From the NCBI RefSeq assembly GCF_030408595.1, contig NZ_CP047080.1, positions 618,471-682,470 of the forward strand: 64,000 bases of DNA, written 5' to 3'. The notes beneath the pieces were generated by a model that saw nothing but the letters and a program-made list of their open reading frames with translations, ran no database searches and had not been told where the DNA came from. Source of the DNA: Corynebacterium canis (GTDB lineage: Bacteria > Actinomycetota > Actinomycetes > Mycobacteriales > Mycobacteriaceae). Position numbers and translations under genes: made by a program. Every line of letters starts with the position of its first letter. The stretch's first letter is position 1. Below, one piece after another: positions 52,235 to 60,282 of the stretch.

Positions 52235-53017
52235 ATGCAAGCAGCAATTGAAATCCAGGGAATTTCCGTTGCACTCGGCGGAACCACGATTCTTGAAGAC
52301 CTTTCGTTGCGCGTCTATCCAGGACGGGTGCATGCCTTGCTAGGGCGCAACGGTGCGGGTAAATCCACTACTTTCAAGGCGCTTCTCGGCCTGATCCCAG
52401 TCCAATCGGGCACAATTTCAGTGTTTGGTGGGCCGGTCAGCCAGGAAAGCTTGAAGCAAATTGGTTCCTCAATTAATGGTCCGGCTTTGTACGATCATCT
52501 TTCCGCTCGCGACAATTTAAAGATTCATGCGTCGCTTCTCGGTCTGCCAAAGTCGGAGATTGATCGTGTGCTTACTTTGGTGGGATTGTCCCAAACGGGG
52601 AAGAAGAAAGCGCGTTCGTTTTCCACAGGTATGCGCGCTCGCCTGGCGTTGGCGATTGCGATGCTTGGCTCGCCGCCGATTCTGATCCTTGACGAGCCCC
52701 AAAACGGCCTTGATCCGCAAGGGATTTCGGATCTCCGCCAGTTTCTTAAGCAGTGGGCGCACGCGGGCGGCACGGTCCTCGTCAGTTCCCACCAGCTGGG
52801 CGAGGTTTCCCGGCTCGCGGACGATATCACCGTCATTAACGGCGGTACGACCGTGTTTTCGGGCACCGCGGACGAGTTCCGTCAGGGCGGCGATTTGGAG
52901 GCGCGCTTCCTCGACGCCACCGCAATGTCAAACGCACCAACTCGCTTAGCGACGTCGCCAACCCCAACGGCCGAAAGCATGTTCGGCGTGCCACAAGCCC
53001 AGGAGGGGTTGCTATGA
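52235..53017 (+). CDS. BcrA/LanF-like ABC ATPase (immunity/resistance)
   Basis: A 260-residue ATPase of the bacitracin/lantibiotic resistance group. Walker A is GRNGAGKSTT, signature FSTGMRARL and Walker B LILDEPQNGLDP. In the Q-loop place it has SSINGPALYDHLSARDNL. LanF proteins have a Glu ('E-loop') here in the frame IExPxLY; this one has Asn. The ATG at 52235 gives normal length; the frame is open back to 52172. It partners the permease at 53014. Position after the two-component system suggests self-protection against the lanthipeptide. Confidence 0.83.
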   Translation: MQAAIEIQGISVALGGTTILEDLSLRVYPGRVHALLGRNGAGKSTTFKALLGLIPVQSGTISVFGGPVSQESLKQIGSSINGPALYDHLSARDNLKIHASLLGLPKSEIDRVLTLVGLSQTGKKKARSFSTGMRARLALAIAMLGSPPILILDEPQNGLDPQGISDLRQFLKQWAHAGGTVLVSSHQLGEVSRLADDITVINGGTTVFSGTADEFRQGGDLEARFLDATAMSNAPTRLATSPTPTAESMFGVPQAQEGLL

Positions 53018-54486
53018 ATACCGCAGTAATCGCTTTCCCAAGGTATCTCCGTGCGGAAGCGATACGGTTGAAATCTTCGTCGGTTTTGTACTTTTCGCTG
53101 ATTGGCCTGCTTCTCAGTGTATTGAGCGTGGTGCTTTCTACCGGGGCGCGCGGCGCGGGGTACGATTCGATGCCCTTCTCGTGGCAGGTGATGTATGTGA
53201 CAGGTATGGCGGCGCCGCTCATGATGCTCTTGGCTGCGCTGTCTGAGCAGCGGGAACGCGCGGCCCGAAACGGCGGCATCAGTTGGCGAGGTGCTTCCGA
53301 ACCTGCCGATCGCTTGGCTCGGCTGTGCGGCGTGGCGGCTGTGTCGGCGGCGTTTCAGGCGTTGAGTTTCGGTGGGGTAGCCCTGTTGATCGGATCCCAT
53401 GCGGCTACCGCGACAATCGCAGGTTTGTACGCACTCTTGGGTTCGCTCGGCCTCTTGGGTTTAGGGGCTATTGTGGCTCGTAAATTCGGCACGATCGCGG
53501 CCTTATTGGTGGGGATCGTGTGGCAGTTTATCGGAGTGATGAGTGCCGAGTTTTCCCTTTGGTGGCTGTTCCCACCGGCGTGGCCGATCCGAATCATGCT
53601 GGTCCCGGTGGGTGTGCAGGTTAATGGGGTGCCGATCACACCGGATTATCCGGCGGCGCAGGAATCCCCGATGCTTGGGCTCGTACTTTGCACATTCTTT
53701 GCTTTCGTTATGTTCGCAGTGGCCACACGTGTTCAGGAACGCCAGCCGTCGCGGCGTCGAAAAGCAGTTCAAAGAGTTGATCAGCGGGTGGAGTTGGCGG
53801 CCCCGTTCGCGTTGGCGTCGGCGGTTTCCCAGGCGCATCGTAATCCGAAAACAGTGCCGATTGGCGCGGCGCTCTCCTCGCTGCGGGGTAGCGGCGTGCT
53901 GACGGCCGTGGTGCTATCGGTGGTGGCGATTGCTTTCGCTTCGATCATGTATTCGCCAAGCATTGTGACGAGTTTCTTTGGGTTTGCCATTTTCCCGATC
54001 GGCGTGGGAATCCTGCCGGTACTTACCTGGCGCGCAAACGCCGAGACACATACGCAAACATATACGGAAAACCCGCGGATTAGCGTGGCGTTTGGGGTCG
54101 TGCATGTGTTGGTATTGGCCGTTCTGGTGATGGTTATGGCCCTAGCGCTGCTGGCGGGTGGGGAAGATGTGGTGCGGGTCCTCGGGCTCAGCGTCCTCTG
54201 GATCATCGTTGGAACATGTCTGCTATTTACGGCCTTGGCGCTGATGGTTCGCTACGGCGCAGGCGGGGCGATCTCGGCGATGATCCTCTGGACGATTATC
54301 GGCATGACGCTGGGCGGAGATGTGTTGGCGGATACCTTCCTTTGGATCGTGGCATTCCCCGTGTGGCCACAATTGGCTAGCACACCTGGTCGATTCCTGA
54401 TCGCGTTGCCGCTCGCGGCGGCCGCATGCGTGGTCAGTAGCTACCTGCTGGGTGCTTCGTTGCGGAGGCATCGCCGTAATGAGTAG
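53014..54486 (+). CDS. Large ABC-2 permease, two-repeat (LanEG-like)
   Basis: A 490-residue membrane protein with about twelve segments arranged as two similar halves, split by a hydrophilic linker (QERQPSRRRKAVQRVDQRVE). Each half begins with a soluble N-terminal helix, then a first segment (VLYFSLIGLLLSVLSVVLS; VLTAVVLSVVAIAFASIMY) and WRGASE/WRANAE-type loops. Separate LanE and LanG permeases are about 250 aa each, so this looks like their fused equivalent. It overlaps the ATPase gene and probably forms the immunity transporter with it. Confidence 0.78.
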   Translation: MNTAVIAFPRYLRAEAIRLKSSSVLYFSLIGLLLSVLSVVLSTGARGAGYDSMPFSWQVMYVTGMAAPLMMLLAALSEQRERAARNGGISWRGASEPADRLARLCGVAAVSAAFQALSFGGVALLIGSHAATATIAGLYALLGSLGLLGLGAIVARKFGTIAALLVGIVWQFIGVMSAEFSLWWLFPPAWPIRIMLVPVGVQVNGVPITPDYPAAQESPMLGLVLCTFFAFVMFAVATRVQERQPSRRRKAVQRVDQRVELAAPFALASAVSQAHRNPKTVPIGAALSSLRGSGVLTAVVLSVVAIAFASIMYSPSIVTSFFGFAIFPIGVGILPVLTWRANAETHTQTYTENPRISVAFGVVHVLVLAVLVMVMALALLAGGEDVVRVLGLSVLWIIVGTCLLFTALALMVRYGAGGAISAMILWTIIGMTLGGDVLADTFLWIVAFPVWPQLASTPGRFLIALPLAAAACVVSSYLLGASLRRHRRNE

Positions 54487-54492
54487 TGGAGC

Positions 54493-54918
54493 TTAGTCGC
54501 TGCCCGCGACCTCGATCACACAAGAGTTCGCAATACCCACTTGGCCCGTGGCGGCGGCGGTAATGCGTGTCAGGTCTCGGATCTCCTCGGCGCTAAGTTG
54601 CACGATCTTGGTCATCGCGTCATTGTTTTCGGCTCCGCGTTCGGTTTCCGTTCCGTCCGCGTACTGGAAGGTGTAGGTGACGCGATCGCCGGGCTGGCCG
54701 TAATACGTAAGGTTCGCGCCGTCGCCGGCTTCTTCGAACTTAATTACGGTGGAGGCGCAATGCCCCGTATGGTCAACTTCCTTGATCACCGGCTCGTCAG
54801 GGTTCCGGCCCAGGAATAGGTCGTCTGGGTTCGGCAGCGAGGTACTATCCGCGCTGCAGGCCGCCAGCGTGCCGACGAGCAGCAATACGCCGCCGACCCA
54901 GAAAATGTGGGCTCTCAT
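54493..54918 (-). CDS. Lipoprotein of unknown function (immunity candidate)
   Basis: Surface lipoprotein of 141 aa. The N-terminal segment FWVGGVLLLVGTLAACSADS contains the lipobox LAAC. The mature part has two further Cys (HTGHCASTV near the start and NSCVIEV at the end) and YYGQPGDRVTYTFQYADGTE. It has no recognised family. It is translated from an ATG overlapping the stop of the orphan response regulator (54915). Lipoproteins (LanI) often give self-immunity in lantibiotic loci, but there is no sequence evidence for that here. Confidence 0.68.
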   Translation of the reverse strand: MRAHIFWVGGVLLLVGTLAACSADSTSLPNPDDLFLGRNPDEPVIKEVDHTGHCASTVIKFEEAGDGANLTYYGQPGDRVTYTFQYADGTETERGAENNDAMTKIVQLSAEEIRDLTRITAAATGQVGIANSCVIEVAGSD

Positions 54919-55595
54919 TTGGTTATTACCCCTGATTCGATGACCAGTATGGCGAGGTCCAGCCGGGAACTCGCGTGAAATTGGGCAATCAGCGAAGAAA
55001 TGTATTTCTTTACGGTGGCCTCGGAATATTGCAAAGTGCGGGCGATATCCGCATTGGATTTGCCGCAACACAAATTGTCTAGCACCTTTTTCTCCATCGC
55101 ATTGAGGTTTTCGTAGGTGCTGGCAACGGGGGAGGCGTTTTTCGGCTGGGGCTGCTTATCGGAAATATATGACACGAGTCGGCTGAGTGGTTTCGGGGAA
55201 ACCGCCACACCACCTGCGGCAACGCTCCTGATGGCGGTGACTAATTCTCGTGGGGTAGAGCTTTTTACTAGGTAGCCGGAGCCACCTCCGGTAAGCACTT
55301 CGATCATGGTGTTGTCGCTATCCAGCGCGGTCATGGCGATAAAGTTGGCTGGAATATTTCGCAGCCGCATTTCTTGGAGCAGGGATACGCCACTCATGGC
55401 GGGCATTCGAATTGCCGCGAGGACTATATCGACGGCCTTTTGTTTGAGTTTGTCCAATGCATCGAAACCGTCTTGGGCTTCGTCGATGATGCTGATGTCG
55501 TTTTCGCAGGATAGATAGCGTTTAATCGTTGAGATTGCGAGGGGATCGTTGTCTACCACCAAAACACGAATCGCCGCTACAGACTCGCTACACAT
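54915..55595 (-). CDS. Orphan NarL-type response regulator lacking the phospho-acceptor Asp
   Basis: A 226-residue LuxR-type regulator. The receiver has the acidic start (VLVVDNDPLA), Thr (FIAMTALD) and Lys (YLVKSSTP). At the phosphorylation site it reads VDIVLAAIRMP, with Ala61 where DxxMP requires Asp. The C-terminal helix-turn-helix (LNAMEKKVLDNLCCGKSNAD, then ATVKKYISSLIAQF) appears intact. It therefore probably works without phosphorylation, by dimerisation or ligand binding. No kinase gene is next to it. It heads a two-gene unit with the lipoprotein, convergent to the ABC permease. Confidence 0.83.
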   Translation of the reverse strand: MCSESVAAIRVLVVDNDPLAISTIKRYLSCENDISIIDEAQDGFDALDKLKQKAVDIVLAAIRMPAMSGVSLLQEMRLRNIPANFIAMTALDSDNTMIEVLTGGGSGYLVKSSTPRELVTAIRSVAAGGVAVSPKPLSRLVSYISDKQPQPKNASPVASTYENLNAMEKKVLDNLCCGKSNADIARTLQYSEATVKKYISSLIAQFHASSRLDLAILVIESGVITK

Positions 55596-56041
55596 TCACA
55601 TACTTCCAATCAAGGGGTCAGTTACATGGATCAGAACGTGGCATGGGTATTAACGTGTCTGTTCGCGATGCATTTGGTGCGAGAATAACTCATTGTCATC
55701 GGTAAAGTGCCTTTCGCTGCGCGGAACACCAAAATGGCTGTGGGCTCGATCGAAGCGTTCGCGAAGCAATGTTACATAGCAATCAATAGGCGGGGGTACG
55801 TTCGCAATACAGTGCCCTAGCTGCAATGATTAAGCAGATGGTGAATTTGACGCTACCGGCCGATTTTTACATATGTGCTAGCGCGAGGAATAGCGCAATC
55901 CAATAAGCAGTCTTTGTTTATACAGCTCACGCGTTCGGTACTCATTGTGGTGGATATTGGGTCGCCCTCGCCCGCTCGCAAACTCTTTTCGAATCGCATA
56001 AAATCCCCACAAAGGCGATTCGTACGGCCGCGAGAGTACCG
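55596..56041. other. Intergenic region between orphan regulator and hypF
   Basis: About 445 bases. No open frame with a ribosome-binding site and recognisable sequence was found. The part next to 55596 must hold the promoter of the orphan regulator. A short minus-strand frame ahead of 56042 shows no protein-like features. It marks the right-hand edge of the lanthipeptide locus. Confidence 0.5.
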
Positions 56042-58156
56042 TTAGTTGTTGATCGCGTCGGGGGTGTTTTCGCCCATCTCGGTTGCCCATGCGAGGCGCC
56101 CCGCGACGACCTGCCCAAGGCTCAACCCGCCATCGTTCGGCGGCACCACGCGATGGGTGAGCAGTTCGATTCCTTGGAGTTCTTCCCGCAGCAGCGTGAC
56201 CAGCACCTGATTTAGCGCGCAGCCGCCGCTCACGCCCACCACGGATTCCCCTGATTTGCGCAGTTCACGGGCGATGATGCGGGCGATAGCGTGGTGAAAG
56301 CGGAACGCATCTTGGGTCTGTGCAAGCTCCGTAAAGGCCGCTGCGAATGTGTGCGCGCCGCTGGGTATTCCGGAGGTCGCCTGTTGCTCGAACCACATCG
56401 CTGCCTGAGCCTCGTAGGTCACTTCGAGCTCGGGGTTGAGCAGTATCGCGGCGGCGTCGAAAATCCGCCCCAAGGAAGTCGATTCCACCACACCGAAACC
56501 TGAACGTAATTGCGATTCAACCAGTGGGCTGTGGTGGGGTAGATCCAGCCCCCATGCGTGCGCCAATCCGTGCAGTACCCGCCCCGGCTCGGTGACGGCG
56601 AGATCCCCGCCTACCAGCGGAAACTTTGGCACGTGCCAGAGGCGCTCCCAGGTCGCGCCGGAAACCCGCAGGATTTCGCCGCCCCAAATGGTGCCGTCGG
56701 TGCCATAGCCCGTGCCGTCGAGAGTTGCCACGACACCGCTGGTCAGACCGTGTTCCGCAAGTAGGGAATAGGCGTGCGCCGCGTGATGCTGCACTTGGAG
56801 TAGGGGCACATCGTGGGCATCGCAATAGCGTTCGGCCCATGCGGTGGTGGCGTAGTTCGGGTGCAGATCGCACACCACGAGCTTGGGCGCGCTGCGGTGC
56901 ATGCTCAGCAGCTGTGCGACGGCGCGCTCGAAAGCTTGTTGGGAAGCCAGCGAGGCCATTTCCCCGACGTGGGCTGAGATATGGGCGAAACCTTCCACCG
57001 CCAAGGCGAATGTATTTTTGAGTTCACCGCCAACCGCTAAGACGGTCGGGCCATCGCCGATCGGGATCGGCAGGGGAGCCAGCCCCCGGCTGCGGCGAAC
57101 TGGCGTGTCCCCGCGCAGCACAGAATCCTCGACGGGGATATGGATATCCCGATCGTGCATCAGAAACGCGTCCGCAAGGTGGCCGAGCTTCGCCCGCGCA
57201 TCCTCGTTTGTGTAGCACAGTGGTTCGCCGGGTGCATTGCCGGAAGTGGCCACCAGCGGCATGGTGACCAAAAGCTCGTGCAGCGGCGTATAGGGCAACA
57301 TCGTGCCCACTTCCCGCAGGCCAGGGGCGATCCCTTCGGGGACCTCGCCGGGGGCGATGCGAATTGGCCGCACGGGGTCCTCGCTCCCGTCAAAGGGGAC
57401 CATCAGTGCGAAGGGTTTTGCGGGGCGTCGCTTCCGAGCCCGCAGCTCGGCGACGGCAGCGGGGTTCGAGGCATCGCACATCAGGTGGAATCCGCCGAGC
57501 CCTTTCACCGCCAGAATTTTGCCCGCCGCAAGGAGCTGCTGTGCGGTGCCGATCGGGGCGTCGAAAAGCAGTTCGCCAGCGTATTCGAGCCATAGCTTGG
57601 GCCCGCAATCCCAACAGCTGATCGGTTGTGCGTGAAAGCGCCGGTCTGTGGGGTCGGAATATTCGGCGGCACACGCGGGGCACATCGGGAATTTCCGCAT
57701 GGTTGTGTGCGGCCGGTCGTAGGGGAGGTCGGTGATAATGCTGAGCCGCGGGCCGCAATTTGTGCAGGTAATAAAGGGGTACCCAAAGCGCCGGTTATTA
57801 GGGTCCAACATTTCACGCCGGCAATCCGCGCACATGCCCACATCCGGTGGAATAAAGGTACGCGAGGTATCGCTGCGTTCGGAGGCGACAATGCGAAAAT
57901 TGTCCTCCTCTTTGCACGCAATCTGGTCTTTCGTAATTTCAATGACGTGCGCAAGCGGCGGCAATGTGGCTAGCAATGTATCCACGAATTCATCGATTGT
58001 TTCGGCGCTGCCTTGAACCTCGATAAACACGCTGGAATCATCGTTTCCGCAAAATCCGGAGACGTCGAAGCGCGCGGCTGTTTGCGCAACGTGCGGGCGG
58101 AACCCCACGCCTTGCACAACGCCTCGCAGCACAAAGCGCATTCGAATGATTCCCAT
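56042..58156 (-). CDS. hypF: Carbamoyltransferase HypF
   Basis: Multi-domain maturation enzyme of 704 aa that makes the carbamoyl group for the CN ligands of [NiFe]-hydrogenase. Domains in order: acylphosphatase-like (GVVQGVGFRPHVAQTAAR), two zinc fingers (CADC...CTNC and CPAC...CWDC), a YrdC-like domain (ILAVKGLGGFHLMCDA, RRPAKPFALMVP) and a Kae1-like C-terminal domain (HHAAHAYSLLAEHG, GVSGGCALN). All diagnostic residues are present. The ATG at 58156 is preferred to the TTG/GTG codons just upstream. It stands alone on the minus strand, divergent from the VWA gene at 58279. Confidence 0.95.
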   Translation of the reverse strand: MGIIRMRFVLRGVVQGVGFRPHVAQTAARFDVSGFCGNDDSSVFIEVQGSAETIDEFVDTLLATLPPLAHVIEITKDQIACKEEDNFRIVASERSDTSRTFIPPDVGMCADCRREMLDPNNRRFGYPFITCTNCGPRLSIITDLPYDRPHTTMRKFPMCPACAAEYSDPTDRRFHAQPISCWDCGPKLWLEYAGELLFDAPIGTAQQLLAAGKILAVKGLGGFHLMCDASNPAAVAELRARKRRPAKPFALMVPFDGSEDPVRPIRIAPGEVPEGIAPGLREVGTMLPYTPLHELLVTMPLVATSGNAPGEPLCYTNEDARAKLGHLADAFLMHDRDIHIPVEDSVLRGDTPVRRSRGLAPLPIPIGDGPTVLAVGGELKNTFALAVEGFAHISAHVGEMASLASQQAFERAVAQLLSMHRSAPKLVVCDLHPNYATTAWAERYCDAHDVPLLQVQHHAAHAYSLLAEHGLTSGVVATLDGTGYGTDGTIWGGEILRVSGATWERLWHVPKFPLVGGDLAVTEPGRVLHGLAHAWGLDLPHHSPLVESQLRSGFGVVESTSLGRIFDAAAILLNPELEVTYEAQAAMWFEQQATSGIPSGAHTFAAAFTELAQTQDAFRFHHAIARIIARELRKSGESVVGVSGGCALNQVLVTLLREELQGIELLTHRVVPPNDGGLSLGQVVAGRLAWATEMGENTPDAINN

Positions 58157-58265
58157 ATTCACCAATCGTAATCGCTGCCCGCCCCGCGACCACGCAAAAG
58201 GCCGCCCGCTGACCTTGCCAGAGTCATTGTGATAACTTACACAGTTATTAAGGCCACACTATTGA

Positions 58266-58271
58266 TAGCGT
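58266..58271 (+). promoter_or_regulatory. Putative -10 of the first VWA gene
   Basis: TAGCGT ends seven bases before the ATG at 58279, with no ribosome-binding site between, matching the leaderless pattern seen ahead of the second VWA gene and hypA. Confidence 0.4.
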
Positions 58272-58278
58272 ATGGTTT

Positions 58279-60234
58279 ATGTTGAAACCCAAAACCATGC
58301 CACGTTTTCGGCAGGCCTTGGCGCTGCTAATTTCGCTCTGCGTAGCGTTTGTGTTGTGCCCAACGCCGTTCGCGAATGCGGCCGAACAGCCCGCCACCGC
58401 CGTGATTATCGACGCATCCGGTTCCATGCTGGCCGAAGATGCGGGCGGGCAGACGCGCATGGATGCCGCTAAGGAGGCGACCCAAGCCCTGATCCGCGAG
58501 CTTCCATCCGAACAGAAGCTCGCATTGCTCACCTATGGGACGGAAACCGGCAGCGGCGATGAGGAAAAGGAAGCGGGCTGTCGGGACGTTCGTACGCTAG
58601 TTCCATTAGGCGGCAGCCGCGAGGACATGGCGAACCAGATAGGCGGCCTGAACCCGCGCGGCTACACGCCCATCGGGGCGTCGTTATTGCAGGCAGAACG
58701 GGAACTGCCCAAGGAAGGGCCGCGGCAAATCGTGCTGGTCTCGGACGGCATTGATACCTGCGCGCCGCCGCCGGTGTGCGAGGTGGCCAAACAGATCCGC
58801 GCCCGCGGCGTCGACGTGGTGATCAATGTGATCGGCCTGAATGTGGATGAGCAGGCCCGCGCGGAATTGCAATGCGTGGCCCAAGCGGGCGGCGGGACGT
58901 ACGCGGACGCGAAGGACGCGGCGTCGTTAACAGAACAGCTGGTGTTGAAATCCACGCGTAGCCTGCTGAAATACGAGCCCGGCGGCACCCCGGTTAAGGG
59001 CACGGAAACCCCGGAAAATGCGCCGCTGCTTGAGGTTGGCGGGCTGCAGGACGGGAAACCGGACCCCACGCATTACCTGGATACCAGCGTTGCGGATAAG
59101 CCGCTGACGTACAAGATAAACCTGCAGGCCGGCGAACGGGTCATGCTGAATTATGTGATCTTCCCGCCGGACGTAGCAGGCAATAACGTCGGCTCGTGGT
59201 CCATTTCGCGAGTGGAAATCCGCGATGCGAACGGCAATCTCTGCACGGACGATAGGGACCACAACAACGCATCGAATTCGTTTGATAAGCCGATGACTGG
59301 CTTTGCAATTTCCGCCGCCCCAGGCAACTCGGCCACGTCCAAGAATTGCGAGCCGGGGGATTTTTACATCAATATTACGCGCGAAAATCATTTCGAAAAC
59401 GCGGCGGAATTGCCCATGGAATTTATGCTGTGGAAGATCCCCGAGGCCACCACCGACGCCACCCCAGACACCACCACCGCCACCAACACCACCGCCCCCG
59501 CATTGGATTTCGATCTCTCCGATGCCGCAGGTAGCGTGCCCAGTGCCCGCGGCCCGAGTCATGCGCAGCTGGTCCAGCCCGGGGTGTATGACGCTGAGAT
59601 CGTCCCCGGGGAAACGCTGTGGTTTAAGGTGGATGTTCAGGAGGGGCAGCAATTGCAATTAAAGGTGCAGGCCCCGCCGATTGATATTGAGCCGACCCGC
59701 AATAACGTCACCGCCGGCCTGTTGCGGGATTTGAAAACCACGGTGTTAAGCCCGGTGTATTCCGAGGTTGCTGTTCGCGGGAATAAAGGCGGCGAAACTT
59801 GGTCCGATATAGAGACGGTAACTTTGAGCCCAACCGAAGAAGTGAAGGCGATGATGCAAACGCCGCCGCTATTGTGGGGCCGAACTTCGGGCGCGCACGA
59901 GTTCCATGGCAATGGTTTATCCGGGGAACAATACGTGGGTATTCGCTATAACACCTTCTATCGATCCGCAGATGAAAGCACACAATCCTTCCCCGTGAAA
60001 TTCAAGCTGGGAATTGAAACTTTGGGCGAGGCCAGGGAGCGGCCGGCGTTTACGTATTCGCACTCGTCGGGCACGGCGGCGTCGACAAGCACGGAGCATG
60101 CGAGTACGGCAGCAAGCACGCAAACCAACCCCAGTTATAGCTTAATTTCAAAGGTGTTATTGGGTTTGCTGGGCGTGGGTATTTTCGCCGCTATTGTGCT
60201 TGGCGCATTCCTGTTATTGCGGCGTAAACATTAA
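58279..60234 (+). CDS. Secreted VWA-domain protein 1, membrane-anchored
   Basis: A 651-residue surface protein. The signal peptide (residues 1 to about 35, ALALLISLCVAFVLCPTPFA) is followed by a von Willebrand A domain with a complete MIDAS: DASGS at 45–49, Thr in RGYTPIGASL and Asp in VLVSDGIDTC. The middle part is beta-rich, with a Thr/Ala linker (ATTDATPDTTTATN). It ends in a membrane segment (LISKVLLGLLGVGIFAAIVL) and a basic tail RRKH, so most of it is outside the cell. Likely binds metal and a protein partner. Its neighbour at 60283 is a paralogue. Confidence 0.83.
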   Translation: MLKPKTMPRFRQALALLISLCVAFVLCPTPFANAAEQPATAVIIDASGSMLAEDAGGQTRMDAAKEATQALIRELPSEQKLALLTYGTETGSGDEEKEAGCRDVRTLVPLGGSREDMANQIGGLNPRGYTPIGASLLQAERELPKEGPRQIVLVSDGIDTCAPPPVCEVAKQIRARGVDVVINVIGLNVDEQARAELQCVAQAGGGTYADAKDAASLTEQLVLKSTRSLLKYEPGGTPVKGTETPENAPLLEVGGLQDGKPDPTHYLDTSVADKPLTYKINLQAGERVMLNYVIFPPDVAGNNVGSWSISRVEIRDANGNLCTDDRDHNNASNSFDKPMTGFAISAAPGNSATSKNCEPGDFYINITRENHFENAAELPMEFMLWKIPEATTDATPDTTTATNTTAPALDFDLSDAAGSVPSARGPSHAQLVQPGVYDAEIVPGETLWFKVDVQEGQQLQLKVQAPPIDIEPTRNNVTAGLLRDLKTTVLSPVYSEVAVRGNKGGETWSDIETVTLSPTEEVKAMMQTPPLLWGRTSGAHEFHGNGLSGEQYVGIRYNTFYRSADESTQSFPVKFKLGIETLGEARERPAFTYSHSSGTAASTSTEHASTAASTQTNPSYSLISKVLLGLLGVGIFAAIVLGAFLLLRRKH

Positions 60235-60270
60235 TGTTGTTTTGCGCGCGAGGTAGGACTTCTACTTTGT

Positions 60271-60276
60271 TACGCT
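60271..60276 (+). promoter_or_regulatory. Putative -10 of the second VWA gene
   Basis: TACGCT ends six bases before the ATG at 60283. The preceding CTTTGTTACG is nearly repeated ahead of hypA (CCTTGTTACG, 62323–62332), at the same distance from its start. Confidence 0.4.
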
Positions 60277-60282
60277 GTACAC

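Noticed and set aside
55878..56090. Short minus-strand frame overlapping the end of hypF
   Set aside because: Very basic, no ribosome-binding site, overlaps hypF and resembles no protein family.
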